Source: Alkalibacter saccharofermentans DSM 14828
GTDB taxonomy: Bacteria > Bacillota > Clostridia > Eubacteriales > Alkalibacteraceae
Assembly (NCBI RefSeq): GCF_900128885.1
Contig: NZ_FQTU01000017.1
Span: forward strand, 1 to 50,538
Length of the DNA: 50,538 bases
Reading direction: 5' to 3'
Below the pieces are notes generated by a model. That model was not told the DNA's origin, searched no databases, and saw only the letters and a list, made by a program, of their open reading frames with translations. The first letter of the stretch is position 1. Each line of letters starts with the position of its first letter. The translations under genes and the position numbers were made by a program. Below are positions 25,589-33,569 of the stretch, piece after piece.

Positions 25589-26773
25589 ATGAAACGTATA
25601 AAAATGCTTGCTGCTATGGTTTTGTTGGTTATACCTGTTTTATTCCTTGGCTGTAATTTGGACGTTGAGGAGGAACAAAACGTTTATTATGTTTCCACTC
25701 AAGGGAATGATGAAAGCCCTGGTACTTTTGACGAGCCGTGGAGAACCATCCAAAAAGCATCAGAAAACATGGTGGCAGGAGATACGGTCTACTTAAGGGA
25801 AGGGGTTTATAATGAAGCGGTAACAGTGAGCACGTCAGGAGAAGTGGACAATTATATAACTATTTCAAATTATCAGGACGAAACAGTTGTAGTTGACGGT
25901 GAAGGAATAGACTGGGGATATAACTGGAGCAGCCTCTTTGACATAAATACTCAAAGCTATTTAAGAATTGAAGGCATAAGGGTAATTAACTCCAGATGGG
26001 CGGGGTTTGGATCTACTACAGATGACAAGGGATCAAGTTATGTTGAAATACTAAACTGCTCCACCTACAATACTCAAGCCTCAGGAATAATATTTATGAA
26101 TGCAGAAAATATAATCATAGAAGGCAATTCAATAGAAAGAGCAAGCATCAACACATCAGGCTCACAAGAGGGAATATCCTTGGATAATGTGGATTACTTC
26201 GAAATAAAAAACAATAAAGTATTTAATTTTACCAACGATGTCCCAGGTAGAGGAGGAGAGGCGATAGATGCCAAGAACGGTTCCTCTTATGGAAAGATTT
26301 ATGGCAACGAGGTCTACAATATACCTAAGATAGGAATATACATAGATTCATATGAAGGGGAGCAGAAAGATATAGAGGTGTATGACAACATAATATACAG
26401 CTGCGGACAGGGTATCACCCTGGCAAATGAAAAGGGAGGATATCTAAGGGACGTAGTTGTTAGAAATAACGATATATCCTACTGCAGCTGGGGCTTGGCC
26501 ATAGGAGGATGGAACGATGGATACAGCCACGAAATGGAAAACATATCTTTTGTGGACAATAAACTCACGGGAATCTCAAGATCTGGGATATACCTAAATA
26601 ATCCGGACGCAATAAATGTAGTTATAAAAGGCAATCAAATTCAAGGAACGTCTTCATACGTTCCCATTCGACTTAATGGTGGTAATTTAAGTGAGACCGT
26701 TATTGATGGTAACTATTTTGATAGAATAAGTGGTGATCACCCTGTTGGAACAAATTATAATATGCTTGAATAA
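25589..26773 (+). CDS. beta-helix lipoprotein, paralogue of the preceding gene
   Basis: 394 residues from ATG 25589. A lipoprotein signal ends in VLFLGC (lipobox, Cys about residue 22). The beta-helix domain begins directly with YYVSTQGNDESPGTFDEPW and shares long near-identical segments with the previous protein (GIDWGYNW, VINSRWAG, GIYIDSY, LNNPDA). The Ser/Thr linker is absent, so the two genes differ in how they sit at the surface: one secreted or stalked, one lipid-anchored. It is a recent-looking tandem duplication with domain change. Substrate unknown, probably the locus polysaccharide. Confidence 0.85.
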   Translation: MKRIKMLAAMVLLVIPVLFLGCNLDVEEEQNVYYVSTQGNDESPGTFDEPWRTIQKASENMVAGDTVYLREGVYNEAVTVSTSGEVDNYITISNYQDETVVVDGEGIDWGYNWSSLFDINTQSYLRIEGIRVINSRWAGFGSTTDDKGSSYVEILNCSTYNTQASGIIFMNAENIIIEGNSIERASINTSGSQEGISLDNVDYFEIKNNKVFNFTNDVPGRGGEAIDAKNGSSYGKIYGNEVYNIPKIGIYIDSYEGEQKDIEVYDNIIYSCGQGITLANEKGGYLRDVVVRNNDISYCSWGLAIGGWNDGYSHEMENISFVDNKLTGISRSGIYLNNPDAINVVIKGNQIQGTSSYVPIRLNGGNLSETVIDGNYFDRISGDHPVGTNYNMLE

Positions 26774-26850
26774 GCTGAACTCGTTAAAATCACGCTAAAA
26801 AAGGGTATATATTAAATACGAAAGTCACCTGAAGAAAGCGGATGATTTTA

Positions 26851-27864
26851 ATGAAAAAAAGGAAGCTGCTCATAATCATTGTAATAGTGTTGATATTTGC
26901 ATTGGGAGCTTCAATCAAGTACATTTACGATTCAACGGATTATCAAAACGTTTTGGTACCGGAAACAGGAGATGAAAATACTGCTCAAGCTCCTAACGAT
27001 AAGCCAGATGACGAAAAAGCAGAAAATGAAAAAGCACCGAAACAGGAACAGAGCCTGGAAGATGAAGGCAGTTACATTGATGATTTGAATACATCTTCAA
27101 ATACGATAACACTGATGATGCTGGGCATAGACGAATCAGAGGACAGAAATATAGGCATATACCGCTCAGATGTAATAGTAATAGCAAGGATGGATCTTGA
27201 TAACAACTGGATAAAAGTGCTCAGCATACCGAGAGATACATACGCGTATCTTCCGATTAGAGATAGGATGGACAAGTTGGGACACGCATATGCTTTTGGC
27301 AGCTTAAACGGCTACGGTCCCCAGGCAAGTGCAGAGGCTCTTGAAAATTTCTTGGAGGATATAAAAATAGACTATTACTTTGCCATCAAGATGGATCCAG
27401 TTCCGGGAATAGTTGACGACATTGGCGGAGTGAAGGTAGATGTTGATGTAAATATGAGAGATGCCCGCAGAGGGATAGAGATCAACAAAGGAGAACAGGT
27501 ATTAAACGGAGATGAAGCCATGCTCTACATTCAGTGGAGAAAGACTCCAAGAGGTGATATAGACAGGATATTACGGGTTCAAAACTTCACATCCTCGATG
27601 TATAAACAGCTGAGGCAAAACAATCAGATGATAGAGGCAGCCAGGATTATCCTAAACTACAGATCAGGCATAGAGACAAACCTCTCGTCAAGGCACATGA
27701 TTGCTCTTGCTACTTACTTCAATCAGCTTCCGGAAGGCGCTGTGACTTACTATACGGTTTCTGGGAGATCTCAGATGATAAATGGAACAAGCTACTGGAT
27801 AGCAAATGAAAATGACGATGAGATAGACGAGTTTTTGGACCAAAAAAAAGGCGCCGGCAGCTAA
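26851..27864 (+). CDS. LytR-CpsA-Psr (LCP) family glycopolymer ligase
   Basis: About 337 residues. One N-terminal membrane helix (about 5-25), an acidic/charged linker to residue 80, then the LCP domain: MMLGIDESEDRN, RSDVIVIARMD, SIPRDTYAYLP and the late WRKTPRGDIDRILRVQNF with conserved Arg and Asp. LCP proteins move glycopolymers from undecaprenyl phosphate to peptidoglycan, so this is the probable last step of the locus. ATG 26842 is an alternative start; 26851 has better spacing to AAAGCGG. Its last codons overlap the terminator of bioY on the other strand. Confidence 0.9.
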   Translation: MKKRKLLIIIVIVLIFALGASIKYIYDSTDYQNVLVPETGDENTAQAPNDKPDDEKAENEKAPKQEQSLEDEGSYIDDLNTSSNTITLMMLGIDESEDRNIGIYRSDVIVIARMDLDNNWIKVLSIPRDTYAYLPIRDRMDKLGHAYAFGSLNGYGPQASAEALENFLEDIKIDYYFAIKMDPVPGIVDDIGGVKVDVDVNMRDARRGIEINKGEQVLNGDEAMLYIQWRKTPRGDIDRILRVQNFTSSMYKQLRQNNQMIEAARIILNYRSGIETNLSSRHMIALATYFNQLPEGAVTYYTVSGRSQMINGTSYWIANENDDEIDEFLDQKKGAGS

Positions 27865-27877
27865 AAACCGGCGCCCT
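27843..27877 (-). terminator. bioY terminator overlapping the LCP gene end
   Basis: Perfect 8-bp GC stem GGCGCCGG/CCGGCGCC (27850-27857 with 27868-27875) followed on the minus strand by a run of eight T. It ends bioY transcription. On the plus strand the tail is weak, so it may only partly stop LCP transcripts. Confidence 0.85.
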
Positions 27878-27881
27878 TGAC

Positions 27882-28445
27882 TTAAACTGTATCAAGGCTT
27901 CTTCTAACCATTGGAACCCTAAGAGCCAGAACGCTTCCCAAGAAGCAAGAGAGAATATCTCCAGGCAAAGGCAGTAAGAATGCGTGCAAAAATAGCACTG
28001 ATGGATTGACGTTTAGGCCTAAAACAAAACTTGCAAGTAAGTAGTAGTAAACAAATCCTAAAACGTATACTATTAGTAAGCCTGTGATGCTTGCTTTTAT
28101 ATATCCTAATAGGTTTCTGTTTTCTTCTTTCCGGGTCATCTTACCTGCCACATATGCTGCCAGGATAAAGGCAAGCAGATAACCGAAGGTAGGCTGGAAT
28201 ATATAACCGATGCCTCCGCCGTTTGCAAATACGGGAAGACCAATAAGACCCAGAATCACATAAATGGTTACGGATAAAGCCCCGTATATTGGTCCAAGCA
28301 TCATCCCTGCCAGGTTGGTAAACATGAACTGCAGGGTAAAAGGTATCATGGGTACAGGAACTCTAGTTAGGGCTCCAACTATTATAAGTGCTGAAAAGAT
28401 GGCGCAGTATATCATGGTTCTTGCGTTTAGTCTGTTTGTCTCCAA
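27882..28445 (-). CDS. bioY: biotin ECF transporter substrate-binding subunit BioY
   Basis: 187 residues with six membrane segments and the BioY family features: TRVPVPMIPFTLQFMFTNLAGMMLGP near residues 26-52 and GLPVFANGGGIGYIFQPTFGYL near 70-92. It captures biotin and works with a shared ECF energising module encoded elsewhere. The TTG start at 28445 has AAAGGAGTG 8 nt upstream. Its promoter is overlapped by a BirA-type operator, so biotin should repress it. Confidence 0.95.
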   Translation of the reverse strand: METNRLNARTMIYCAIFSALIIVGALTRVPVPMIPFTLQFMFTNLAGMMLGPIYGALSVTIYVILGLIGLPVFANGGGIGYIFQPTFGYLLAFILAAYVAGKMTRKEENRNLLGYIKASITGLLIVYVLGFVYYYLLASFVLGLNVNPSVLFLHAFLLPLPGDILSCFLGSVLALRVPMVRRSLDTV

Positions 28446-28474
28446 TTAGGTTCACTCCTTTTTGATTTAAGATA

Positions 28475-28503
28475 ATTATAGACTATCAAAACATTGGTGT
28501 CAA
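28475..28503 (-). promoter_or_regulatory. bioY promoter
   Basis: Read on the minus strand: TTGACA (28503-28498), 17-bp spacer, TATAAT (28480-28475). It is a perfect consensus promoter whose -35 lies in the BirA operator. Confidence 0.9.
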
Positions 28504-28526
28504 CCTAAAAACTAGAAGAGGTTAAC
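28498..28526. promoter_or_regulatory. BirA operator
   Basis: Half-sites GTCAACC and GGTTAAC face each other across 14 bases (28506-28519). This matches the biotin repressor operator of Firmicutes (TTAACC, 14-16 bases, GGTTAA). One half-site covers the bioY -35 element, so BirA binding would block the promoter. Confidence 0.8.
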
Positions 28527-28551
28527 GAGTGTCCTTTGAAGTATAAATCGA

Positions 28552-28580
28552 TTGACATGAGCCTAAAGGTTTTTTATAAT
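28552..28580 (+). promoter_or_regulatory. proS-xpt promoter
   Basis: TTGACA (28552-28557), 17-bp spacer, TATAAT (28575-28580). It starts the T-box leader and is divergent from bioY, only 26 bases beyond the BirA operator. Confidence 0.9.
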
Positions 28581-28619
28581 AGAGCTTAATTGAATACTTG
28601 GCGTTGAAAAGGAATATTA

Positions 28620-28810
28620 GATGAAAAACTAAATTTACAGAGAGCGGATGTTGCTGGAAAATCCGTATTTTAGATTGTCGAACCCGCCTTGGAGCCGCAT
28701 GGAAACATGCCGCAGCTTTGCGTTATAAAGATGAGCAGAACACATTTAAGTGTTAATTAAGGTGGTACCGCGGATAATCTTCCGTCCTTTGTTGGATGGG
28801 AGTTTTTTTA
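28620..28810 (+). promoter_or_regulatory. T-box riboswitch (proline specifier) with terminator
   Basis: Leader of about 200 nt. Stem I begins near ACAGAGAGCGG (28637), and the specifier region GAACCCGCC holds CCC at 28683-28685, a proline codon. The T-box core AAGGTGGTACCGCGG (28759-28773) would bind the uncharged ACCA end of tRNA-Pro through TGGT. The terminator is CCGTCC/GGATGG (28782-28799) followed by T7. Uncharged tRNA-Pro should allow transcription of proS. Confidence 0.95.
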
Positions 28811-28834
28811 TTTTATTGAAGGAGGATTTATAAA

Positions 28835-30274
28835 ATGGGCAAGAAACAAAAAGTTGAAGCCATTACGCCTATGGATCAGGATTTTGCGCAGTGGTATACA
28901 GATGTAATTTCAAAAACAGAGCTGGTAGATTATTCACCAGTAAAAGGGTTCATGGTAATAAGGCCTTATGGATATGCTATATGGGAAAATATTCAAAAGG
29001 AATATGATAAGAGGTTTAAGGAGACAGGGCATAAAAACATGTATTTTCCTCTTCTTATTCCAGAGAGTCTTTTAAAGAAGGAAGCAGAGCACGTAGAAGG
29101 ATTTGCCCCTGAAGTTGCCTGGGTTACCCACGGTGGGGACAAAGAGCTTGGAGAAAGACTTTGCATAAGACCAACATCAGAGACGATTATATGCAGCATG
29201 TACTCCAAGTGGTTGAATACTTACAGACAGCTGCCGTACTTATTCAATCAATGGTGCAGCGTGGTAAGGTGGGAAAAGACTACCAGACCTTTCCTAAGAA
29301 CATCTGAGTTTTTATGGCAGGAAGGGCACACTCTTCACGAGACATACGATGAAGCACAGGAAGAAACTATGCAGATGCTTGAGATATACAGAGACGTTGC
29401 TGAAAAACACCTTGCTATTCCTATGGTAGTAGGCAAAAAAAGCGAAAAGGAAAAATTTGCGGGAGCTTATGCGACATACACCATGGAAGCCTTGATGCAC
29501 GATGGACAGGCACTTCAGTCAGGAACCAGCCACAATCTTGGCCAGCATTTTACCAAGGCATTCGACATAACTTATCTTGATAGGGACAATAACCAAGCTT
29601 ATCCATATCATACTTCATGGGGTATTTCTACAAGGCTTATCGGTGCGCTTATCATGGTTCACGGAGACGACAACGGTCTTGTGATGCCGCCTAAAATCGC
29701 GCCTACACAGATAGTGGTCATTCCGATTGCTCAGCATAAGGAAGGCGTGCTTGACAAAGCATGGGAAGTATTTGATGGACTTAAAGAGAGCTTCAGGGCT
29801 GAGATAGACGACATGGATGGTTATTCACCTGGCTGGAAGTTCAATCAATGGGAGATGAAAGGTGTACCCATCAGGCTTGAGATTGGACCAAAGGACATCG
29901 AAAATGGACAATGCGTCCTTGCAAGGAGAGATACTGGAGAAAAGATCCAAGTTGCGCTTGAAGATGTAAGTTCAGAAGTAGAAAGACTGCTGGATGAGAT
30001 CCAAGACAACCTGTTCCAAAAGGCACTTAATATGAGAGAAGAAAAGACCACAACGGCAGTAGATATGGAGGAGTTCAAGAAAAACATCGCCGAAACTCCG
30101 GGATTTGTTAAGGCCATGTGGTGTGGGAGCCGCGAGTGCGAGGATAATATCAAAGAAGCTACAGGAGCGACACTTAGATGCGTGCCTTTTGATCAAGAGA
30201 CCATTGGAGAAGGAAAATGTGTATGCTGTGGCGAAAAGGCTGACCAAATGGCGTACTTTGCAAGGGCTTACTAA
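28835..30274 (+). CDS. proS: proline--tRNA ligase (type 3, archaeal-like)
   Basis: 479 residues, the size of type 3 ProRS, which lacks the editing insertion of E. coli-type enzymes. Class II motifs: PESLLKKEAEHVEGFAPE, motif 2 VVRWEKTTRPFLRTSEFLWQ, and WGISTRLIGALIMVHGDDNG. The C-terminal part holds a zinc-binding-like region with CGSRECED and CVCCGEKA. GGAGG lies 9 nt before the ATG. It is regulated by the upstream T-box and shares its transcript with xpt. Confidence 0.97.
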   Translation: MGKKQKVEAITPMDQDFAQWYTDVISKTELVDYSPVKGFMVIRPYGYAIWENIQKEYDKRFKETGHKNMYFPLLIPESLLKKEAEHVEGFAPEVAWVTHGGDKELGERLCIRPTSETIICSMYSKWLNTYRQLPYLFNQWCSVVRWEKTTRPFLRTSEFLWQEGHTLHETYDEAQEETMQMLEIYRDVAEKHLAIPMVVGKKSEKEKFAGAYATYTMEALMHDGQALQSGTSHNLGQHFTKAFDITYLDRDNNQAYPYHTSWGISTRLIGALIMVHGDDNGLVMPPKIAPTQIVVIPIAQHKEGVLDKAWEVFDGLKESFRAEIDDMDGYSPGWKFNQWEMKGVPIRLEIGPKDIENGQCVLARRDTGEKIQVALEDVSSEVERLLDEIQDNLFQKALNMREEKTTTAVDMEEFKKNIAETPGFVKAMWCGSRECEDNIKEATGATLRCVPFDQETIGEGKCVCCGEKADQMAYFARAY

Positions 30275-30275
30275 G

Positions 30276-30851
30276 ATGGAGACGCTTAAAAATAGAATCC
30301 TTGAGGATGGAGTCGTCTTGGGCAATGACATCCTCAAGGTAGATTCCTTTTTGAATCACCAGATAGACGTGGAGCTTTTCAACGAGATAGGAAAGGCTTT
30401 TAAAGAACACTTTAAAGACAAGAAGATTGATAAGATTCTTACAATAGAAGCATCGGGAATAGGACTTGCATGCCTAGTGGCTCAGCACTTTAATTGCGTG
30501 CCGGTAGTCTTTGCCAAAAAAACAGAATCTTTAAACTTAGATAAAGATATCTATTATAGTGAAGTATATTCATTTACCAAGAAAAAAAGCTACAAGGTGA
30601 TGGTATCGAAAAAATACTTAAAAGCAGGAGAAAATGTCCTGGTAATAGACGATTTTCTAGCCAATGGAAAAGCGATGCTCGGCCTTGAAGATATCTTGAA
30701 CCAGGCAGGAGCGAAACTTGCAGGTGTGGGGATAGTCATCGAAAAGGGCTTCCAAGGTGGAGGAGACGATATTAGAGGCAGAGGAATAGACCTAAAGTCC
30801 CTTGCTATTGTAGATTCCATGGAAGATGGCAGGATAAAGTTTAGAGAATAA
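30276..30851 (+). CDS. xpt: xanthine phosphoribosyltransferase
   Basis: 191 residues. METLKNRILEDGVVLGNDILKVDSFLNHQ is the typical Xpt N-terminus, and the PRPP-binding loop is VLVIDDFLANGKAM near residue 127. It salvages xanthine to XMP. The start is one base after the proS stop, so both are translated from the T-box-controlled mRNA. There is no purine riboswitch, the usual control of xpt in Firmicutes. An upstream in-frame extension from 30105 lies inside proS and is rejected. Confidence 0.95.
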   Translation: METLKNRILEDGVVLGNDILKVDSFLNHQIDVELFNEIGKAFKEHFKDKKIDKILTIEASGIGLACLVAQHFNCVPVVFAKKTESLNLDKDIYYSEVYSFTKKKSYKVMVSKKYLKAGENVLVIDDFLANGKAMLGLEDILNQAGAKLAGVGIVIEKGFQGGGDDIRGRGIDLKSLAIVDSMEDGRIKFRE

Positions 30852-30887
30852 AAAACTAAAGTTTTTCTTCTAATCAAAACAATTTAT

Positions 30888-30896
30888 GGTATAATA
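30888..30896 (+). promoter_or_regulatory. tRNA-Arg promoter (extended -10)
   Basis: TGGTATAAT ends 9 nt before the tRNA 5' end. The -35 region is poor (CTTCTA). Confidence 0.6.
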
Positions 30897-30905
30897 CATA
30901 ATGAT

Positions 30906-30982
30906 GTGCCCGTAGCTCAGCTGGATAGAGTGTCTGACTACGAATCAGAAGGTCGGGGGTTCGAATCCCTTCGGGCACGCCA
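30906..30982 (+). tRNA. tRNA-Arg(ACG)
   Basis: 77 nt with encoded CCA. Acceptor GTGCCCG/CGGGCAC, discriminator G, anticodon ACG in CTACGAA, T-loop GGTTCGAATCC. Its 3' part is the left boundary of the integrated element, and the insertion leaves the tRNA intact. Confidence 0.97.
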
Positions 30983-30985
30983 TTA
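30942..30985 (+). repeat. attL (tRNA side), 44-bp direct repeat
   Basis: Runs from the anticodon-stem 3' side of tRNA-Arg to three bases past the CCA. It is identical to 40617-40660. The base before each copy differs, which sets the left limit of identity. Confidence 0.92.
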
Positions 30986-30995
30986 GCAAGGGTTT

Positions 30996-31020
30996 CAGGA
31001 CTTTCGGGTCCTGTTTTTTT
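30996..31020 (+). terminator. terminator after tRNA-Arg, inside the element
   Basis: Stem CAGGAC/GTCCTG (30996-31001, 31008-31013) and T7. Since it lies right of attL it belongs to the element and supplies a new terminator to the host tRNA. Confidence 0.85.
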
Positions 31021-31027
31021 ATGCAAT

Positions 31028-31075
31028 TAGCCACTTTTTAGCCACGGAAGAATATGGAATTAACTATTTAGCCAC
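31028..31075 (+). repeat. integrase arm-type sites, left end (3 copies)
   Basis: TAGCCAC occurs in the same orientation at 31028-31034, 31039-31045 and 31069-31075. The same heptamer family recurs at the other end of the element. This pattern fits arm-type binding sites for the N-terminal domain of a tyrosine integrase. Confidence 0.6.
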
Positions 31076-31079
31076 TATT

Positions 31080-31386
31080 TGACGAATAAAGGGCCTATAG
31101 TCGGCGGGCTCAATTTTGCGCTCGGCTGTTCTTAATGTGGTACTTTTGCCACGTTGTTTTCAGGCTATGTCATTTAGCTATGAAGGTCTTTCTGGTTTCA
31201 ATGGGAATGTTTGTACAATGATAGCTGAATGTCGAAAATTCGACATTGAACGGATTCAATACCTCTGGTTAATCTGTTTTGCGCTATCTTTTGCCTCTTG
31301 ATATATCGTGAGAGCCTCATATTTGCCTATATTCAAGCTTTACTAGTCGTGTTTGTTCGTTTGGAACATAAAGCTTGATTATATTC
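31080..31386. other. non-coding stretch at the left end of the element
   Basis: I find no convincing gene here. It holds a 20-bp palindrome, AATGTCGAA-AA-TTCGACATT (31227-31246), and a 31336-31380 inverted repeat around AAGCTT that may end the exonuclease transcript. A 61-codon plus-strand frame (31116-31301) has no ribosome binding site and no recognisable domain. Confidence 0.5.
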
Positions 31387-32304
31387 TCAATTGTCCTTGA
31401 TTATATCCAAAAAGACATTTTCACTTAATATTTGAATTTCATGACCACTCAAATATAAGCTTTCAGCCTTTTTAAGTTTTATACTTTTGTCATCTTTTAT
31501 TTTGGAATAATCAAAATTACCAAGAATCAAATAATTCGTTTGCTTGTTCACATTGTTTTGTGCAATCCCACCCATGTTTACAACTATTTGCGCAGCTTCT
31601 TTTCTCGTGAAATTTTCAAGAGATCCAGTGAAGCAAAAATATTTATCATAACAAATATGATCAGAGCTGATTTGATCAGGGGATAAAGGCTCAAGTGTTG
31701 CAAGATTTATTTTTGAATTTGACTTACGTGGCTTACAGGAAGTTTTTCTTAAGTCGATACCTTCACTTTCAATTTTGCGCACCGTTTTTATAAAGCACTC
31801 ATTTGTAACATGGCAATCGTTTAGGGCTCTGTGAATGGTTCTTGGGTCAACTTCAAGATATTTCATAACAGTATCTAGTCGATGGTTTTCAAATTCAGGA
31901 TAGATTTTTCGTACCAGTCGCAGATTGTCGATGAAGTCGTTGTCAAATTCTTTAATGTGTTTACTATTATCATAAACAAAATTGATATCGAAATTGACAT
32001 TGTGTCCTACGACAATATCATCACCGATAAAGTTTAAAAACTCAGGGATCATCGCTTCGATTATTGGTTGGCCTTTTAACATTTCGTTTGTGATTCCTGT
32101 TTTTTGGGTAATAAACTCATCAATTGGAAATGTGGGTTCAATTAATGCTTGAAATTCATCGACCACCTGGAAGTCACGAACTTTAACGGCAGCTAACTCA
32201 ATAATTTCATCATATCGTGGATCTAGCCCGGTTGTCTCGATATCAATAACTGTATAATTTGGGATTATGTTCATCAGGGAAGATCCCTTGCATCTTTCAC
32301 TCAT
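31387..32304 (-). CDS. DEDDh 3'-5' exonuclease with C-terminal BRCT domain
   Basis: 305 residues from ATG 32304 (AAAGGAG 9 nt upstream; the ATG at 32313 abuts it). Residues 10-175 form a DnaQ-like exonuclease: VIDIETTGLD (D, E), GHNVNFDINFVYD (D) and the late HRALNDCHVTNE (H, D). Residues about 215-300 form a BRCT domain (KYFCFTGSLENFTRKEAAQIVVNMGG ... TNYLILG). Such proteins are thought to work in DNA repair or proofreading, but in this element it sits outside the replication operon, behind its own promoter, at the position used for cargo genes. A defence role is possible but unproven. Confidence 0.88.
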   Translation of the reverse strand: MSERCKGSSLMNIIPNYTVIDIETTGLDPRYDEIIELAAVKVRDFQVVDEFQALIEPTFPIDEFITQKTGITNEMLKGQPIIEAMIPEFLNFIGDDIVVGHNVNFDINFVYDNSKHIKEFDNDFIDNLRLVRKIYPEFENHRLDTVMKYLEVDPRTIHRALNDCHVTNECFIKTVRKIESEGIDLRKTSCKPRKSNSKINLATLEPLSPDQISSDHICYDKYFCFTGSLENFTRKEAAQIVVNMGGIAQNNVNKQTNYLILGNFDYSKIKDDKSIKLKKAESLYLSGHEIQILSENVFLDIIKDN

Positions 32305-32343
32305 TTGATTCATCTCCTTTAATTTTAGTTTTATATATTTTTA

Positions 32344-32352
32344 ATTATAACA
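32344..32352 (-). promoter_or_regulatory. promoter of the exonuclease-BRCT gene
   Basis: TGTTATAAT on the minus strand is an extended -10 with consensus TATAAT, about 40 bases before the start codon. No good -35 is seen. It lies beyond the terminator of the island operon, so the gene has separate expression. Confidence 0.55.
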
Positions 32353-32461
32353 AAAAAACAAAGGAATATAAGAAAATATTTACTTTTATATTAAATAATT
32401 ATTTGTATCAATAAAAACACATAAGCCCTTGATGTTCATAGGTATTAACACTTGGGTGGCA

Positions 32462-32498
32462 TTAAAAAAAGCCCTTAAAACGCAAATGTGGGCTTAGT
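32462..32498 (-). terminator. terminator of the island's second operon
   Basis: Minus-strand hairpin AAGCCC/GGGCTT (32495-32490 with 32474-32469) followed by a run of seven T. It lies just after the ArpU-like gene stop. A shorter T-run on the plus side makes it partly bidirectional. Confidence 0.8.
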
Positions 32499-32506
32499 TT
32501 TTTTGT

Positions 32507-32920
32507 TCAATCTGTGATTATATTGTGAAGATCTCTTTTAAAACGCTTATGGCATGATGAACGATTTTTCCCTAACCACTGGCCAATATCATTCCAGGTA
32601 TTGCATCTGATAAACCGTCCAAAGGCTAGTAGGTAGAAGTCATAATCAATCAAGCCTTTATCTCGGCACTTGTCAAGGTAAGTCAGTATCTCCTTGTATG
32701 CCTTGGCGTACTCGTTTATCTCATCATTCAGCATCTTGGATATATCGGCGCACTTAGTGGCTGTATCTCCCGTTTTATCGCTCCTGAACCCTCCCTGTAC
32801 GTTGTCTAAGCGTGGTCTGCTTGATATAAGGGTTCTAGCTCTTATCTCTTCCAGTTGGTCCTTAAGGTTTTCTATTCGCTCTCTTCTTTTAGGAAGTTGC
32901 TCTAATTCTTGCAATGTCAT
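32507..32920 (-). CDS. ArpU/RinA-like phage transcriptional regulator (DUF1492-like)
   Basis: 137 residues. A coiled N-terminal half (RERIENLKDQLEEIRAR) is followed by a sigma-region-4-like HTH at the end (TWNDIGQWLGKNRSSCHKRFKRDL). This arrangement matches small activators of late or packaging genes in Gram-positive phages and satellites. It is the last gene of the operon that begins after the LexA box. The product may activate packaging genes on the island or a helper phage; that is inference. Confidence 0.7.
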   Translation of the reverse strand: MTLQELEQLPKRRERIENLKDQLEEIRARTLISSRPRLDNVQGGFRSDKTGDTATKCADISKMLNDEINEYAKAYKEILTYLDKCRDKGLIDYDFYLLAFGRFIRCNTWNDIGQWLGKNRSSCHKRFKRDLHNIITD

Positions 32921-32987
32921 ATAATCACCTCACTAAAAAGATACATGCCCAAAGATTTACCCCTGGGCACGTTCAAAATTTCTCGGT

Positions 32988-33368
32988 CTATCTGTTTCTT
33001 CTGTCATAGTCTCCACGACTTCTCACGAACTCCATAAACGCATCTTCTTCCGGGTCACTCTCTAGACCTTTTGGCAATATGTCTAAAAGTTTATTAATTA
33101 ACGCTTGGTAGTTCTTGATCATGGTATTATATAAATCAGCTTCAGCAAATCGTTTGATTCCAAACTGGTTGGCTCCGTTCTGGTACTTCTCGTTGCCCCT
33201 TCTCGGCTTATTGTTTCGGCTAGGTCTTGAAGTGTTACGGCCATGAATGCAGCATTTTCTATTAAACGATGTACTGTGTTTAACTTGTCCTTTGGTATGT
33301 CCTTAAATATCCTTTTAAGCCTCTGATGCTCTTTTTTTTATGAGCTGTTCCTTTGTTTGAACGGTCAA
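32988..33368 (-). pseudogene. frameshifted TerS-like phage packaging protein
   Basis: No single frame is long, but joining three frames gives about 125 residues: LTVQTKEQLIKKR, then EHQRLKRIFKDIPKDK ... NAAFMAVTLQDLAE, then NEKYQNGANQFGIKR ... YNTMIKNYQALINKL. The join sites are an A8 run (33332-33339) and a G4 run (33197-33200 region), both on the minus strand. It resembles the small protein next to cos/terminase genes in Gram-positive phages, annotated in some as P27-type small terminase. The TTG start has GAGGTGAT upstream. Both breaks lie in homopolymers, so sequencing error is possible. Function assignment is tentative. Confidence 0.6.
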
Positions 33369-33569
33369 TTTATCACCTCGAATCATGTAATATTTAAAAT
33401 ATAAACTGTCGGATTGTTTGTCCTGGTAAAAATGGATTGATAACTTTAAATGTCGTTAAAAGCTTGTTTATCCTTAAATGAATTAATTAAAGCTTCTAAA
33501 TCCTTGGATTTATCGCTACTGGTAATGAAATTTTTACTACACCCTTATGCGAGTGCTCGGTCAGTAACA

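Noticed and set aside
30105..30275. N-terminal extension of xpt
   Set aside because: It lies out of frame inside proS and has no similarity to Xpt; METLKNRIL is the family N-terminus.
31116..31301. 61-codon plus-strand gene at the island left end
   Set aside because: No ribosome binding site, no recognisable domain, and it spans a palindrome.
33332..33339. Programmed frameshift at the A8 run as the sole explanation of the split TerS-like gene
   Set aside because: A second break downstream needs a different shift, so decay or sequencing error explains both more simply.
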